This document shows, in pieces, positions 1 to 14,152 of a DNA stretch of 64,000 nucleotides. This stretch comes from Dromiciops gliroides. Lineage: Eukaryota > Chordata > Mammalia > Microbiotheria > Microbiotheriidae. A model generated the notes under the pieces. The model ran no database searches. It saw only the letters and a list, made by a program, of their open reading frames with translations, and was not told the origin of the DNA. The translations under genes and the position numbers were made by a program. Within the stretch, counting starts at the first letter, position 1; the number at the start of each line of letters is the position of its first letter. Where the stretch lies: positions 55,627,532-55,691,531 of the forward strand of contig NC_057861.1 in assembly GCF_019393635.1 (NCBI RefSeq). The letters are read 5' to 3'.

Positions 1-58
1 GTCTGAGGCAGGATTTAAACTCAGTTCTGAGTCCAGGTCCACCGCTCTAGCCACTGCA
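1..58 (-). mobile_element. CORE-SINE fragment cut by the window edge
   Basis: Reverse-oriented core text (GTCTGAGGCAGGATTTAAAC, then a tRNA-like head remnant) runs to about 58. It is more diverged than the young copies nearby. Confidence 0.45.
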
Positions 59-117
59 AAACTAACTTAGTTGCCTCAGATTCTGCTTTTTAATTATTTT
101 TTAAAAAGCATAGAGGA

Positions 118-263
118 GGAGCAGCTAGGTGCTGCAGTGGATAAAGCACCAGCCCTGGATTCAGGAGGACCTGAGTTCAAATTCGGTCTCAGACACTTGA
201 CACTTACTAGCTGTGTGACCCTGGGCAAGTCACTTGACCCCAATTGCCCCACCAAAAAAAAAA
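118..263 (+). mobile_element. CORE-SINE (WSINE1/MAR1-type)
   Basis: Full head-to-tail copy with box-A-like GCAGTGGATAAAG, core GAGTTCAAATTC and a 10-nt A tail. Confidence 0.85.
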
Positions 264-860
264 GCATGGAGGAATGGTCATTTCCATTGTCCTTCCTCCC
301 AGTGGAAAATGTTCAGAGATGCCTTTTCTGGTTCCAGTCCTGTGATGACCCCTTGCTAAATGCATTGGGAGTTTCAGTATGACTCAGCAAACCCTATGTG
401 GGGCCCGGGTCCTCCCCTTCTCTGCAATGGCAGAGAGGCCCAGGATGCTGCCTCAGTTAAAAGGCAGCTCCCGGTTCAGCCTTCCCTTGGTCATAAACAA
501 TGCCCTCTTTGCTTCGGCTCTTCCTTGTAGGGGGTGATGAGTGGCATGCACCCTATACCAGCCCCATGCAAACAAAGCATGGCCTTAACTAGGCAATCCT
601 GGGCCTGGACCCCGATGGTTTGTTCTGCTGAAATTTCCTTTCCCTAGTAAGAGACCAAGCACAGTTCTAGAGAAGGATGCGCTCAGGTTGGAGGCTACCT
701 TGTAGGTTCTGAAAATGGTCCAGTTTGTTATGGCTGTGGCAGCTGTGGGAGAATTAACAAAAGCTTTAGTTGAGGAATAATAGACAGTACCAAGAGGAGG
801 TGAAATGGAAAGTGCCTGCTTTGCAATGCCATCTACCAATCTGATTAGAAATGATAGAAA

Positions 861-1014
861 GGGGGGCAGCTAGGTGGCACAGTGGATAGAGCACCGGCCC
901 TGGATTCAGGAGTACCTGAGTTCAAATCTGACCTCAGACACTTAATACTTACTAGCTGTGTGACCCTGGGCAAGTCACTTAACCCTAATTGCCTCACCAA
1001 AAAAAAAAAAAAAA
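861..1014 (+). mobile_element. CORE-SINE, first of a back-to-back pair
   Basis: Full copy ending in about 16 A. The 10-bp word AGAAATGATA precedes it (847-856) and recurs after the second copy (1171-1180), so the pair shares one outer target-site duplication. Confidence 0.85.
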
Positions 1015-1019
1015 GTGTT

Positions 1020-1170
1020 GGGGCAGCTAGGTGCTGCAGTGGATAAAGCACCAGCCCTGGATTCAGGAGGACCTGAGTTCAAATCTGACCTCAGACACTT
1101 GACACTTACTAGCTGTGTGACCCTGGGCAAGTCACTTAACCCCCATTGCCCTGCAAAAAAAAAAAAGAAA
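1020..1170 (+). mobile_element. CORE-SINE, second of a back-to-back pair
   Basis: Full copy with the GGTGCTGCAGTGG head variant, joined to the A tail of the preceding copy by five bases. Confidence 0.85.
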
Positions 1171-1507
1171 AGAAATGATAAAAGGCTGACATCAGAGCGC
1201 CTTCCACATCCTCCATCTAAGGAGATGACCTTGGGCAGCCACCTCATCATCTCCTGCTTGTCTGCAGGACTTCCTTATGCCCCGAAGCCTAGTACCCTCC
1301 TCATCATGCCCTGGAGCCTGGAACCTTCCTCTTGAGCCTGGTACCTTTCTCCCCACCACCTGATACCCTCGCCCTAGGCTACCCTCTCCCTCCTTCCCTC
1401 ATATCCTCCCCTCCAGCCTGGTATCTTCCCTCGGATCCTGGTACCCTCTCTCCAGTCTGGTACTTTCTCCCCTTCTTGGACAAGTCACTTACCCTCTGAT
1501 TGCCTAG

Positions 1508-1762
1508 GCGGCAGGTAGGTGGCTCAGTGGATAGAGTACTGAGCCTATATTCAGGAAGACCTGAGTTCAAATCTGGCCAAAGACACTCATTAGCTGTGTG
1601 ATCCTGGGCAAATCACTTAACCTCTGTTTACTTTAGTCCACTGGAGAAGGAAATGGCAAACCACTCCAGGATCTTTGCCAGGAAAACCCCATGAATAACA
1701 CTGGTGTGCTATGGTCCATGAGGCCACAAAGAGTCATATAAGACTGAATAACTGAACAAATG
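1508..1762 (+). mobile_element. Composite SINE: CORE head with RTE/BovB-like 3' tail
   Basis: The first ~115 bp are a CORE-SINE head and core. From about 1635 the text changes to the GGAGAAGGAAATGGCAAACC ... AGAGTCATATAAGACTGAAT type. This closely resembles the 3' end of BovB-type RTE elements and the ruminant SINEs derived from them. RTE elements of this group are known in marsupials. A different 3' tail implies mobilisation by a different LINE from the A-tailed copies. Confidence 0.65.
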
Positions 1763-1997
1763 GGCACTGTGCTAAGCACTGGGAATAAAAGTGCATGCAA
1801 AGAAGTTAGTCCTCCCGATGGAGGATGGGAAGACTACATAGAAAGAAGTGGAAAGGGGGAGGTGCCCCTGCAGGGCCATGGTGGGGAGACTATAGGCTGT
1901 GGTGTGAGGAAGATGTTCTCATTCACCTGGTACCTTAATCCCCAGAGAAGACTAAGTTCCCTCCCATGCTCCACCTTCATCTTAAGGGAGCCCTGGA

Positions 1998-2150
1998 GGG
2001 GCAGCTAGGTGGCGCAGTGTATAGAGCACCGGCCCTGAAGTCAGGAAGACCTGAGTTCAAATCTGGCCTCATTTGACACTTACTAGTTGTGTGACCCTGG
2101 GCAAGTCACTTAACCCCCCATTGCCCCGCAAAAAAAAAAAAAAAAAAAAA
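1998..2150 (+). mobile_element. CORE-SINE with 11-bp target duplication
   Basis: Full copy with a ~20-nt A tail, bracketed by GGAGCCCTGGA at 1987-1997 and 2151-2161. Confidence 0.9.
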
Positions 2151-3316
2151 GGAGCCCTGGAGTCACCAGGCTAGGGTTTGGGAGAGGGAGCCTCACTTAT
2201 CTCCATCCCAGCCCTGGAAGTCCCTGCAGAATGGGCTGATCTTTCCTCATTCCCTCCAGTACTTGTGGGGCGCTCCTCCTCCATCAGTCTCCAGGGAGGC
2301 CTTCCCAGCTCCCCGGTCCCCCAGCCCCGACTTGCCAGGCACTAGGTACATCCACAGACTGCAGGGCAGAAAGAAGCAGGTGATCTGATTTACCCCAAGG
2401 CTTGGCTCCGGGTGGGGTGAACCATCTACACCTCTTGGGTCAACGGTAGCTGCCACCTGGGTCCCTCATCCTGCCTATCAGGGTCTCTGAGTCACTGGCA
2501 TCCTGTAAGGGGCCCTCTGGAGTCAGCAGAAAAGGGGGGGGGGGAGGATCTGAGGCTAGTGGAGAGATGGGTGTGGGAAGGCTACCAGCCCAAAGCAAGG
2601 GTGGCTGTCCAAGTAACCGCTTTTCTTCCTAGGCCAAGTGTGTGCCCAACCCTAAAGTATATCTGGCACGCTTTTAGGCAGAGCGTTTTCACTGGAAGTG
2701 TGGGTTGGAGCTCGGAGGGGCATTCCCTTCTCTGGGAATACGCTCCTGGGGCTGGGAAGGCTGTGGGACACAGTGAGAAGGGACCAGTACTCCAAGGCAG
2801 AAAAGTTCGAGGCCCTGCTTGACCACTGGCTCCCTGTGCCCTGGAAAAACCTCTGAGGACTCTGTGCAACAATGGGGCTGAACCAAATGATCTCTCAGGT
2901 CCCTCCTAGCTCTGACGCGCCATGTTCCCGGGAGCACAGTTAACAATGGCTGGGGGCTGGCCAGGGACTGGCAGGCGTGTGTGTACAGTGCCACCTGCTG
3001 GCCAGAGTGACCCCTGCTCCCCATCTCACGCCTTTGCTGGGCTTTTCAATACTTTAAATGCTCCTTTCACACATTTTTACCTCCCCATCACAAGTATGGG
3101 GGTGGGGGGTAGGTCTGAAGCAACAAAGTAACTTTCCCAAGGTCATATAGCAGGTGTGGGACAGACCTGAAACCTGAGCCCGGGTCCACTAACTCCCAGA
3201 AACTCTGGACATTTTTAATTTTATTTGAGACCCTCCCCAATCTTGAAGAGTGAAATGAAGAAACGTAGATCAGCAGCTCTGGGAAGCTGTGGTTGGGGTA
3301 GGGGAGTAAACAATTG

Positions 3317-3705
3317 ACTATTTTTTAAAATATATTTTTTATTTCATTAAATATTTCCCAATTGTATGGGTTTTTTGTTGTTATTGTTGTTGTTTTGGGG
3401 GGGGTTTGCAGGGCAATGAGGGTTAAGTGACTTGCCCAAGGTCACACAGCTAGTAAGTGTCAGGTATCTGAGGCCGTATGGGTCTTCCTGAATCCAGGGC
3501 CGGTGCTCTATCCACTGTGCCATCTGGCTGACCCCAGGGTTTTTAAAAAATTATTATTTTTTTAAAATTTGCCTTCCAAATTCATTCCCTCCTTCTCGGC
3601 CCTCCCACCTCTTGAGAAAGTGAGCAATTTCATATGGATTATGCACTTGAAGTCACACAAAACATATTTCCACGCTCACCCTTACAACATGGGTCATTAG
3701 AACTG
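3317..3705 (-). mobile_element. L1 3'-end fragment, interrupted by a SINE
   Basis: Reversed text of the common marsupial L1 3' end (TTATTTCATTAAATATTTCC on the left; CAATTTCATATGGATTATGC ... AAACATATTTCC on the right). A SINE at 3404-3535 splits it. I recognise the family by its recurrent text and did not align it. Confidence 0.5.
3404..3535 (-). mobile_element. CORE-SINE inside an L1 fragment
   Basis: Reverse copy (GGGCAATGAGGGTTAAGTGA ... CCATCTGGCTGACCCC) preceded by a T/G-rich tail. Confidence 0.8.
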
Positions 3706-4117
3706 GCCAGGACCCTGGGACACAGGAAGTCAGTCAGGAAAGAACCTCAGACGAGACAGAACCTTGGCCTGGGAGGCACTGGGAGCCGAGATGAGTCCAA
3801 ACAAAATTTTACAGGAAAACCTTTTTAAGACCCTGCCAAAGCTTGAAGATAGCTTCCATGCACCTCCTTGGTATCCCCTCTTGCAGTGCAAGCACCCCCC
3901 ATGAGCAGCCATTCTTCCTCTTTTCCTCATGCCAGGGCCTCTGTAGCATTTCCTCCCACTCCTAAGACATGGTGCCCAGAACTGGGCTCAGCCTTCCAGA
4001 TGTAGCCTAGCCAAGGCAGAGGAGGGCAGAACTGCCAGCGGTTTCCCATTTCTGGACTCTCTACTTCCAGTAAAGGTTAGGAGATCACTAATCTTTATGT
4101 CAGCTTGGTGATGCGCT

Positions 4118-4330
4118 GGGCCGGGAGTCAGGAAGCCCTGATTTCAAATCCAGCCTCAGAGAGTTCCTAGATGTGTGGCTATGGGCAAGTCACTCAGCTT
4201 CCTCAATTGCAAAACAGGGGTCATGATAGCGTTTCCCTGTTGTTGTAAGGATCAGATGGAGTGATATTTGTAAGGTGCTTATTAGCACAGCACCTAGAAC
4301 ACTTCATACGTGTTCATTGATTGATATTGC
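4118..4330 (+). mobile_element. MIR-type SINE, near full length
   Basis: Head (GGCCGGGAGTCAGGAAGCCC), core (ATGGGCAAGTCACTCAGC) and the L2-like tail (GCACCTAGAACACTTCATAC) appear in order. Confidence 0.6.
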
Positions 4331-4389
4331 CCTTGTAGTCACTTAATCAGTTACTAACAAACCCAGCCCTTGTACACAGGAAGGTGGTT

Positions 4390-4560
4390 TTTGTTGTTTG
4401 TCCTTCTTTCCTGAAGAGGACCATGACATCAGGGTGATGTCATGACTTGCGTTAAGCAAGGGAGGGCTGGGCAAGGTCACCAACCTCACTGTCTCCTCCA
4501 GAGCCCTCTGGGTCCAGTGGCAAGATAGACATCAGGATGATTGGAGACGGCCCCACACAG
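4390..4560. repeat. Unnamed marsupial interspersed repeat
   Basis: The TTGTCCTTCTTTCCTGAAGA ... CCAGAGCCCTCTGGGTCCAG text is one I recognise as recurrent in marsupial genomes. I cannot assign a family name. It is single-copy in this window. Confidence 0.35.
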
Positions 4561-4865
4561 GAAGGTAAAGGGGGCAAGGAAGAGGTCAGACGAAGAACTG
4601 GGAATATTTGAGGAGAGAGGCAGCATTAACAAATGGGGGGAGCCAGGGAAATCTTCATAGGGAAAGTGGCACCAGAGTGGATACCTTGGAAGAACTGAAG
4701 GGCTTCTCAGGATCCTTCCAGGCCCACTGCTATGATGTGAGGGCTCTCAATGCGATCCTATCCTAGAGGCCATAGAGAGCCCCTGATGGTTTTTGAGGAG
4801 GGGAGTGACATGTCCGGCACTATTGTTTTTTACATTTTAATATTTTTGTTAAATATTTCCCATAG

Positions 4866-4905
4866 AAATATATATGTATATACACACACACACATATGTG
4901 TGTAC
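4866..4905. repeat. (TA)n/(CA)n microsatellite
   Basis: Alternating TATATG, CACACA and TGTGTG tract. Confidence 0.85.
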
Positions 4906-4924
4906 ATTTAAATTAACATTCATT

Positions 4925-5070
4925 GGGCAGCTAGGTGGCACAGTGGATAGAGCACTGGCCCTGGAGTCAGGAGGACCTGAGTTCAAATCCAGTCTCAGAC
5001 ACTTAACACTTACTAGCTGTGTGACCCTGGGCAAATCACTTAACCCCAATTGCCTCACTTAAAAAAAAAA
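4925..5070 (+). mobile_element. CORE-SINE with 10-bp target duplication
   Basis: Full copy flanked by AACATTCATT at 4915-4924 and 5073-5082. It lies within an L1 3' fragment. Confidence 0.9.
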
Positions 5071-5550
5071 TGAACATTCATTTAAAAAAATTTTGAGTTG
5101 CAAATTCTTTCCCACCTACCCCTTGCAAAGGCAAGCAATACGACATTGATTATACAATGTGAAGTTATGCAAAACACACTTCCAGGACTATTTCTTCAGA
5201 CTCTACTTGCAATCGTGTGAAGGAGAAATTGGAGAGAGGAGACACTGCAGACAAATACTCACTGGGAGGCTAGTCCATAAAGAGTTCGGGCAGGGTGTGG
5301 TGAAAACCTCAACTAGGCATTGGCCACTTGAGTGGAGAGAAAGAAACAGAGCCAAGAGATGTGGAGGCAGAAACAACCATATCTAGTAATGGATGAGGTG
5401 CGCCAGAGAGGCAGGAGAGGGAAGAAGACAATGATGACTCTGAGGCCACAACACCAGGGGATCAGGTGGTCCCCTCCAGAGAGCAAAGGAACTGGCTGAC
5501 TACATGTGATCCCTGCTCTGGAGGTAGCTGCTGAACATTGAGGACACACA

Positions 5551-5572
5551 CACACATACACACGCACACCCT
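5551..5572. repeat. (CA)n microsatellite
   Basis: Short interrupted CA run followed by GCACAC. Confidence 0.7.
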
Positions 5573-5906
5573 GGGGCTATGGGCAGGAAGGCAGGTTTCT
5601 ACAGGAAGTAACCTTTGAAGAGCATCTTTCATGCCAAGGAAAGAGGGAGGGAGGCCTGAGGGCATGGGACACATTGGGACACAGGAAGGAGTCCAGTCTG
5701 GAAACTCAGTGGAGTGGAAGGTATTAAGGCTGGGAATACAAAATGAAGGCAGTCTGGAAATTCACCTGCCTTCAATAGGGAGCCATGAAAAATATTTTGA
5801 ACATGACAAAGAGAACTTTTGCCTAAATGGCGAGAGGAATCCAGGAGGAAGAAGTCATGAGACAATATGAATCTGAAGTGAGATCAAATAACTTCTATAT
5901 GTATTT

Positions 5907-6051
5907 GGGGGGGGGGGGCAGGGCAATGAGGGTTAAGTGACTTGCCCAAGGTCACACAGCTAGTGTCAAGTGTCTGAGGTTGGATTTGAACTCAGGTCCT
6001 CCTGAATCCAGGGCTGATGCTTTATCTACTGTGCCACCAAGCTGCCCCCTT
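5907..6051 (-). mobile_element. CORE-SINE with 14-bp target duplication
   Basis: Reverse copy bracketed by TTCTATATGTATTT at 5893-5906 and 6052-6065. Its tail has become a 12-G run. Confidence 0.9.
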
Positions 6052-6112
6052 TTCTATATGTATTTTAAAAGGATAATGCATAAGGGAGATCCTGGATGGG
6101 GGAAAAAGGCAA

Positions 6113-6252
6113 AAGAGCAGCACCAGAGTCAGAAGACCTTAGTTCAAATCCCAGCACTGGCATTTACTAGCTTTGTGACTTTGGGTAAGTCACCTAACCT
6201 CTCTGGGCCCCGAGTCTCCTTATCGATAACAAGGGGTTAGGACTAGATGTGA
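6113..6252 (+). mobile_element. MIR-type SINE
   Basis: Contains TTAGTTCAAATCCCAGCACT and TAGCTTTGTGACTTTGGGTA, in MIR order. Confidence 0.55.
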
Positions 6253-6523
6253 TTCTATAAGTGAAGAGAAAGTGGGGTCAAAGATGACAGACTTCCCTCC
6301 TGGAAGGCAAGACCCGCACCTTTACTGGAGTCAGAGATGCGGATGCTAAGTGCATATTCTTTCCTGAGGGAACAGGTAGAATTAAGGCTGGGAATCAGAA
6401 ATAGGAGCTGGTTTTCCACTTGTAGTGGAAACTTGTGTGGAGGATGCCAAGTTGGGTGGATGTGTTGTTGAGACATAGAAATCTCCTCTCTCTCCCCCCT
6501 CTTTCTCTCTCTTGTTTTTGTTT

Positions 6524-6643
6524 TTGTGGGGCAATGGGGGTAAAGTGACTTGCCCAGGGTCACACAGCTGAGGCCGGATTTGAACTCAGGTGCTCCTCAA
6601 TCCAGGGCCAGTGCTTTATCCACTGTGTCACCTAGCTGCCCCC
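6524..6643 (-). mobile_element. CORE-SINE, internally shortened
   Basis: Reverse copy lacking about 15-20 bp between CACACAGCTG and AGGCCGGATTTG. Confidence 0.8.
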
Positions 6644-7349
6644 TCTTTCTCTCTCTCTCTTTCCTCCCACCCCCCCACTCCAATGGAGCCCCCATCCATG
6701 GTTCCCCTTAAGTTGTTGGCTGGTGCTTCAGAGCAGAGCCAGAGTGAGATTCCTCTGGATCATACCTCCATCCAACCATTACAAGGCTAGGGTGGTGTCA
6801 AATCCACCTCTGAGTAGAGATCCACACTTCCATCCCATCCCCAACCTGTCCCTTGGCCAAGAAAGCAGGGCTCTTCTCTGTTCTGTGGGAAGCATTTCTA
6901 ATATGGAAATATCAGCAGAACAAGTAACCAGGCTCAAACCAGGCCCAACCAGCTGGATAGAGATTAGGTTCCCCCTCCACCACAAATACCTGACCTCCAA
7001 CCTCTACATCCTTTAGTATTGGGGAACTCGCTATGCTGCTTATTCCATGCTCAAATTCCCTAACAGAACTGTGAGCAATGTTCCTCCCAGGAACCCGTGT
7101 GTTTCACATTCTGTGTATTTGGGAGCTTTGGCAACAGCGTATCTGACCTGATTTGTAGCTCCCAAATTCATATACTCCTAGGTCCTTCTTTGAAGACCAG
7201 AGTGTAAATGAATCAACTACCAAGAATTAAAACGCATATTGATTGATTGGGGGTGGGTGGGGATTTTAGCTCAAAAACAAGTATGGAAATCATCATGCAT
7301 CAAAATGGGAATTGGCTCGATTAGATAACTACATTCCTACTGTCTACAA

Positions 7350-7500
7350 TTGCCAGATTTGGAGCCAAGAAGACCCAAGTTTAAATCCTGCCCCTGAAAT
7401 CAACTTCAGCTTATCTGCAAAATGGTGATAATGCCTGTATTACCTATGCCACATGGTTGTGATCAAATGAGATAATTTATGTATTTTTCAAACTTTAAAA
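7350..7500 (+). mobile_element. MIR-type SINE fragment
   Basis: Weak head, then TCTGCAAAATGGTGATAATG and GATCAAATGAGATAATTTAT. Confidence 0.45.
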
Positions 7501-7562
7501 CTCCAATGTAAATGTCAATTCTTATTAAAAACATTAATGCCTTCTAACTGTAAGTAATCAAC

Positions 7563-7612
7563 ATATATATGTATGTATATATGTATATGTATATGTGTAT
7601 ATATATGTACAT
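7563..7612. repeat. (TATG/TA)n microsatellite
   Basis: Alternating TATG and TATA units over about 50 bp. Confidence 0.85.
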
Positions 7613-7987
7613 TCAATGGCCACTACAGGCCAGGCACTGGGCAATATCAAGAACTGACCTGATCCCAATATCCACCATCAGCAATTTCAGGCCTTCCTTA
7701 GCACCCCCTTTTCCCCTCATCTCACAACACAATCAAGGACACTCACAAATGACAATGACCAAAGTCCCTGAGACAGCAGGGGCCTGTGACCCCCACCCCT
7801 ACCCCCAGTAAGGAGCAGACAGAGCAAGGAGGTAAGCAGAGAGAGCTTATGAGGGAGAAGGGTTATGAAGGAGAAGAGACATCCATGGAAGTTCACTGGA
7901 ACAGGAGGCTTCAGGCCATGTTGGAAGTACTTCTGTGAAGATAGGGCAGAGCAGCAGGATACCTTTCAAAGGGTCCTAGGGAACTGA

Positions 7988-8137
7988 ACTTTTTTTTTTT
8001 AATTTTTGCAGGGCAATGAGGGTTAAGTGACTTGCCCAGGGTCACACAGCTAAAGTGTCAAGTGTCTGAGATCACATTTGAACTCAGGTCCTTCTGAATC
8101 CAGGGCCGGTGCTCCACTGCGCCACCTAGCTGCGGCT
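7988..8137 (-). mobile_element. CORE-SINE with 12-bp target duplication
   Basis: Reverse copy with T-tract, bracketed by CTAGGGAACTGA at 7976-7987 and 8138-8149. Confidence 0.9.
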
Positions 8138-8283
8138 CTAGGGAACTGATCTTGCTGGAGTATGTTGAAGCTCCTGGTTAGGCAGGGTCTGTCCCTCTAA
8201 GCCTATTGTTGTTGAAGATTTCTATCCTACAAGATGGGGGGGCAGCCCTGCCCTGCAAATCTGACTTCTGAAAGTGCCCACTG

Positions 8284-8427
8284 AGGGCAGCTAGGTGGCA
8301 TAGTGGATAAAGCACTGGCCCTGGATTCAGAAGGACCTGAGTTCAAATCTGATCTCAGACACTTGACACTTACTAGCTAGCTGTGTGACTGGGCAAGTCA
8401 CTTAACCCTCATTGCCTCACCAAAAAA
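8284..8427 (+). mobile_element. CORE-SINE
   Basis: Full copy with a small duplication (TAGCTAGCTG) in the core and a short A tail. Confidence 0.85.
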
Positions 8428-9939
8428 GAATTAGACCTTTCACACACAATCCAATTTTTTAAAAGAAAGTGCCCAATGAGCTTCTCTTCCAGCCAGAGAT
8501 GGAGACGGTCCATACAAGCAACTGCTGGAGAGAGAGCTAGAAAACCCCAAACTATGTCTTTTTAAAATATGGTTTTCTTAAAACCGCAGATAGTATTGTC
8601 ATCCCCATTTTTCCCATGGCAGGATGGGAGAGGAGTTCTTTGTTCTCCCATATCTATTTCAATCTAGCTTTGCAAATCCTTGGTTTTTTTGTGAATCCAA
8701 GTTCGGTAGCAGCACAGGAGAGCATAACAAAACACTGGGTATCTTCAGGGACTCAGTGTGGGAAGGAGTGGGAACCCACGAGTCCAGATGCCATAGCTGA
8801 CCATCAGCTGACCTTGCAAAATCTGGTCTCAGGTTCATCCACACAATCTAATAAGCACTTGAGTGCCTGCTATGTTCCTGGCTCTGGCTATACAAAGATA
8901 AAAGCACTAAGATCTGCTCTCCATTAGCATCCACTGGAGGAACCCAACATGTACAGGGATAAGTCTGGACAACAGCAATGGAGCAAGCACAAAATAAATT
9001 TGGGAGGGAAGAGCAAAGAGCACTAACCTGGGAGATCAGAAAAGGCCCCCTAGTGTGGGATATGGCACCTGAGCTGTCCTTGAGGAAGAAATTAGGAAAT
9101 CCTACTGGGTGAAGGGGAGGATCTATACATATTCACAGGCCCAGTCTGGCATCACCACCTAATGAACATTTTAAACTGAATGTCCCAGAGGCATGTCAAA
9201 CTCAACATGTGTAGAAGCATATTTAAAACTTTGTTTTTAGCTTAACCAAAGGTACTAATAGTTCTTCCCAGACTTTTCCCCTTAGGTAAAATATGTCAAA
9301 GAGCAAGAATGAAAGCTAAGGTCTGCAAAATGGATTATAGGTAGCAAACAAGCTCAGAACAAAAAACCAAGTCAAGGGAGGGGTTACAAGGGGAGAACCC
9401 TTCCCCCTCATTCTGAGTGGATTATGGCATTACTCAAAGAGGCCCCTTCAAGTTACTCAGGGGAAACTCAAAGAGGTAGACAAGAAGGAACTGATTAATT
9501 AAAAAAAAAACTTTCATCCTATCAGAAGAAAGGTGAGGCTTAACAATGATTCAACAGGGTGATCTTTTCCTGGGCGCCAGATCCCCATAAGTCAGGTTTT
9601 CTTGTAGGTGACTGGCTTGGAAAGACACTACCTTCCGGGGTAGGAATGACTGGACATAATGGTAGCCTTTTTTCCTCCACCAATAGGACTTAACTTTCTC
9701 CCCAAACCCATCCATCTCAGAAACCTTCCTATTCCCACCATTTTTCCAGGCACTTAGGTTCCCAACTAAACCTCTCTCCCTACCCTTTATATCTAATCAG
9801 TTGATAATGCTGGACAGGGCTTAAACTGAGCCTCAGCTTCATCAATCAATGGTGATACAAGCACCTTGTCCCCAGGGTTGGTCCGATTAGTCAAGCCATT
9901 TGTAAGCAGATGTAAAGCATTTTGAAGTTAGCCATTCTC

Positions 9940-10300
9940 TCTTCTGGTCTCCTCCATGTCACCCAAAGCCCACCTGCTCTTACTTAAGAGTTTTTCTGCG
10001 TCTCTCAATCCATCCCCTCTCTACTTTGCCTTCCAAGCTATCATTCCCCTGCATGCACTTGAAGAAGCAATTACAGACCACTGCACCCCCACTTTCACAC
10101 TGGATAGCTGCTATCTTTGGTCATGGCCTTGTCACCTCTGGCTTCCTTGAGGATTCAGCTAAACCATCTTTATGTGTCTGTAGTGTTCTTCCTGGGAAGG
10201 CCAAGCTGCTTGAGAGGAAAGCCTGTTTCACTCATTCCCAGCAAGAATTTAGCAGTGTCTACTTCCCACAAAGTGCTTCCTGTTTGTTGATCCAGAGAGC
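9940..10300 (+). mobile_element. Possible L2-type LINE 3' end
   Basis: The pyrimidine-rich text ending in CTTGAGAGGAAAGCCTGTTT and TTCCTGTTTGTTGA follows the usual order of the L2 3' end. It is diverged and assigned by eye. Confidence 0.35.
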
Positions 10301-10769
10301 TAATCCTCCTACATTGTCTCATACACTGACTGGATTGTAAAAATAACTAACAACACCAAGGAAGGTCCATTTCTACCTCTGCTCTCCCCAAGTAGCCCTT
10401 CCCTCAAGTCACCAGCACATATTAGGCTGGGAGAATCAGAAAATCACAGTTCAGCCGTGTGAATTAATGAAGATGAATAATTAACCCAACAGCTGCTATC
10501 CTGGGCATCCCCGTGGGGCTGATTAGAGAAGGGGAAATGCTGCCTTCAGCTAGACTAATCTCTGGGGGGTAGGTCTTGAAGCCAACATAGCCTATGAGAT
10601 TATACTAACAGAACCAAAGCTGGGAAACTGGGTCACAGGCAAGGAAAGATGCAATGGACACTGCAGTAATTTCTCTCGACACAATCTACTACCTCAGGGG
10701 CAAAAGCCTTCCCACCCTAGCCAGGTCAGGTGCCAGAAAATGCCACACTTTCACAAGAACCTTCTTGTT

Positions 10770-10775
10770 TTTATT
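10770..10775 (-). terminator. RPS15: RPS15 poly(A) signal AATAAA
   Basis: AATAAA on the minus strand lies 14 nt past the RPS15 stop codon. This implies a very short 3' UTR (about 35-45 nt), typical of ribosomal protein mRNAs. Confidence 0.85.
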
Positions 10776-10788
10776 GTTAGGATCTGGG

Positions 10789-14131
<3,343 letters not shown>

Positions 14132-14145
14132 CTTGTCTGCTGTCA

Positions 14146-14152
14146 GGAAAAG
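14146..14152 (-). promoter_or_regulatory. RPS15: RPS15 terminal oligopyrimidine (TOP) start
   Basis: On the minus strand CTTTTCC begins at 14152, 21 nt before the ATG. TOP tracts mark the mRNA 5' end of ribosomal protein genes and couple translation to mTORC1/LARP1 (family knowledge). The exact start is inferred. Confidence 0.7.

Larger units (their letters stand above)
4826..5190 (-). mobile_element. L1 3'-end fragment, interrupted by microsatellite and SINE
   Basis: Same reversed L1 3' text as at 3317: TTAAATATTTCCCATAGAAA on the left and GGCAAGCAATACGACATTG on the right. A TA/CA tract (about 4866-4905) and a SINE (4925-5070) lie inside it. Confidence 0.45.
1..10768. other. Downstream flank of RPS15, repeat-rich, no supported gene
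   Basis: This stretch is a mosaic of CORE-SINEs, MIR, L1 3' ends and older diverged repeats, listed separately below. I checked the minus strand for the first coding exons of APC2, the expected next gene by human synteny, and saw nothing resembling them. Open frames here are mostly translations of SINE text. Parts of 4565-5900 read like a long ancient mammalian repeat (phrases on graft-like 'gggagccatgaaaaat' and 'gatgactctgaggcc' type text) that I recognise but cannot name. The 2160-3030 block is GC-rich but has no splice-bounded frame. Confidence 0.6.

Noticed and set aside
1-10768. APC2 5' exons expected from human synteny
   Set aside because: No frame resembling the APC2 N-terminus was found on the minus strand; the gene probably starts left of the window.
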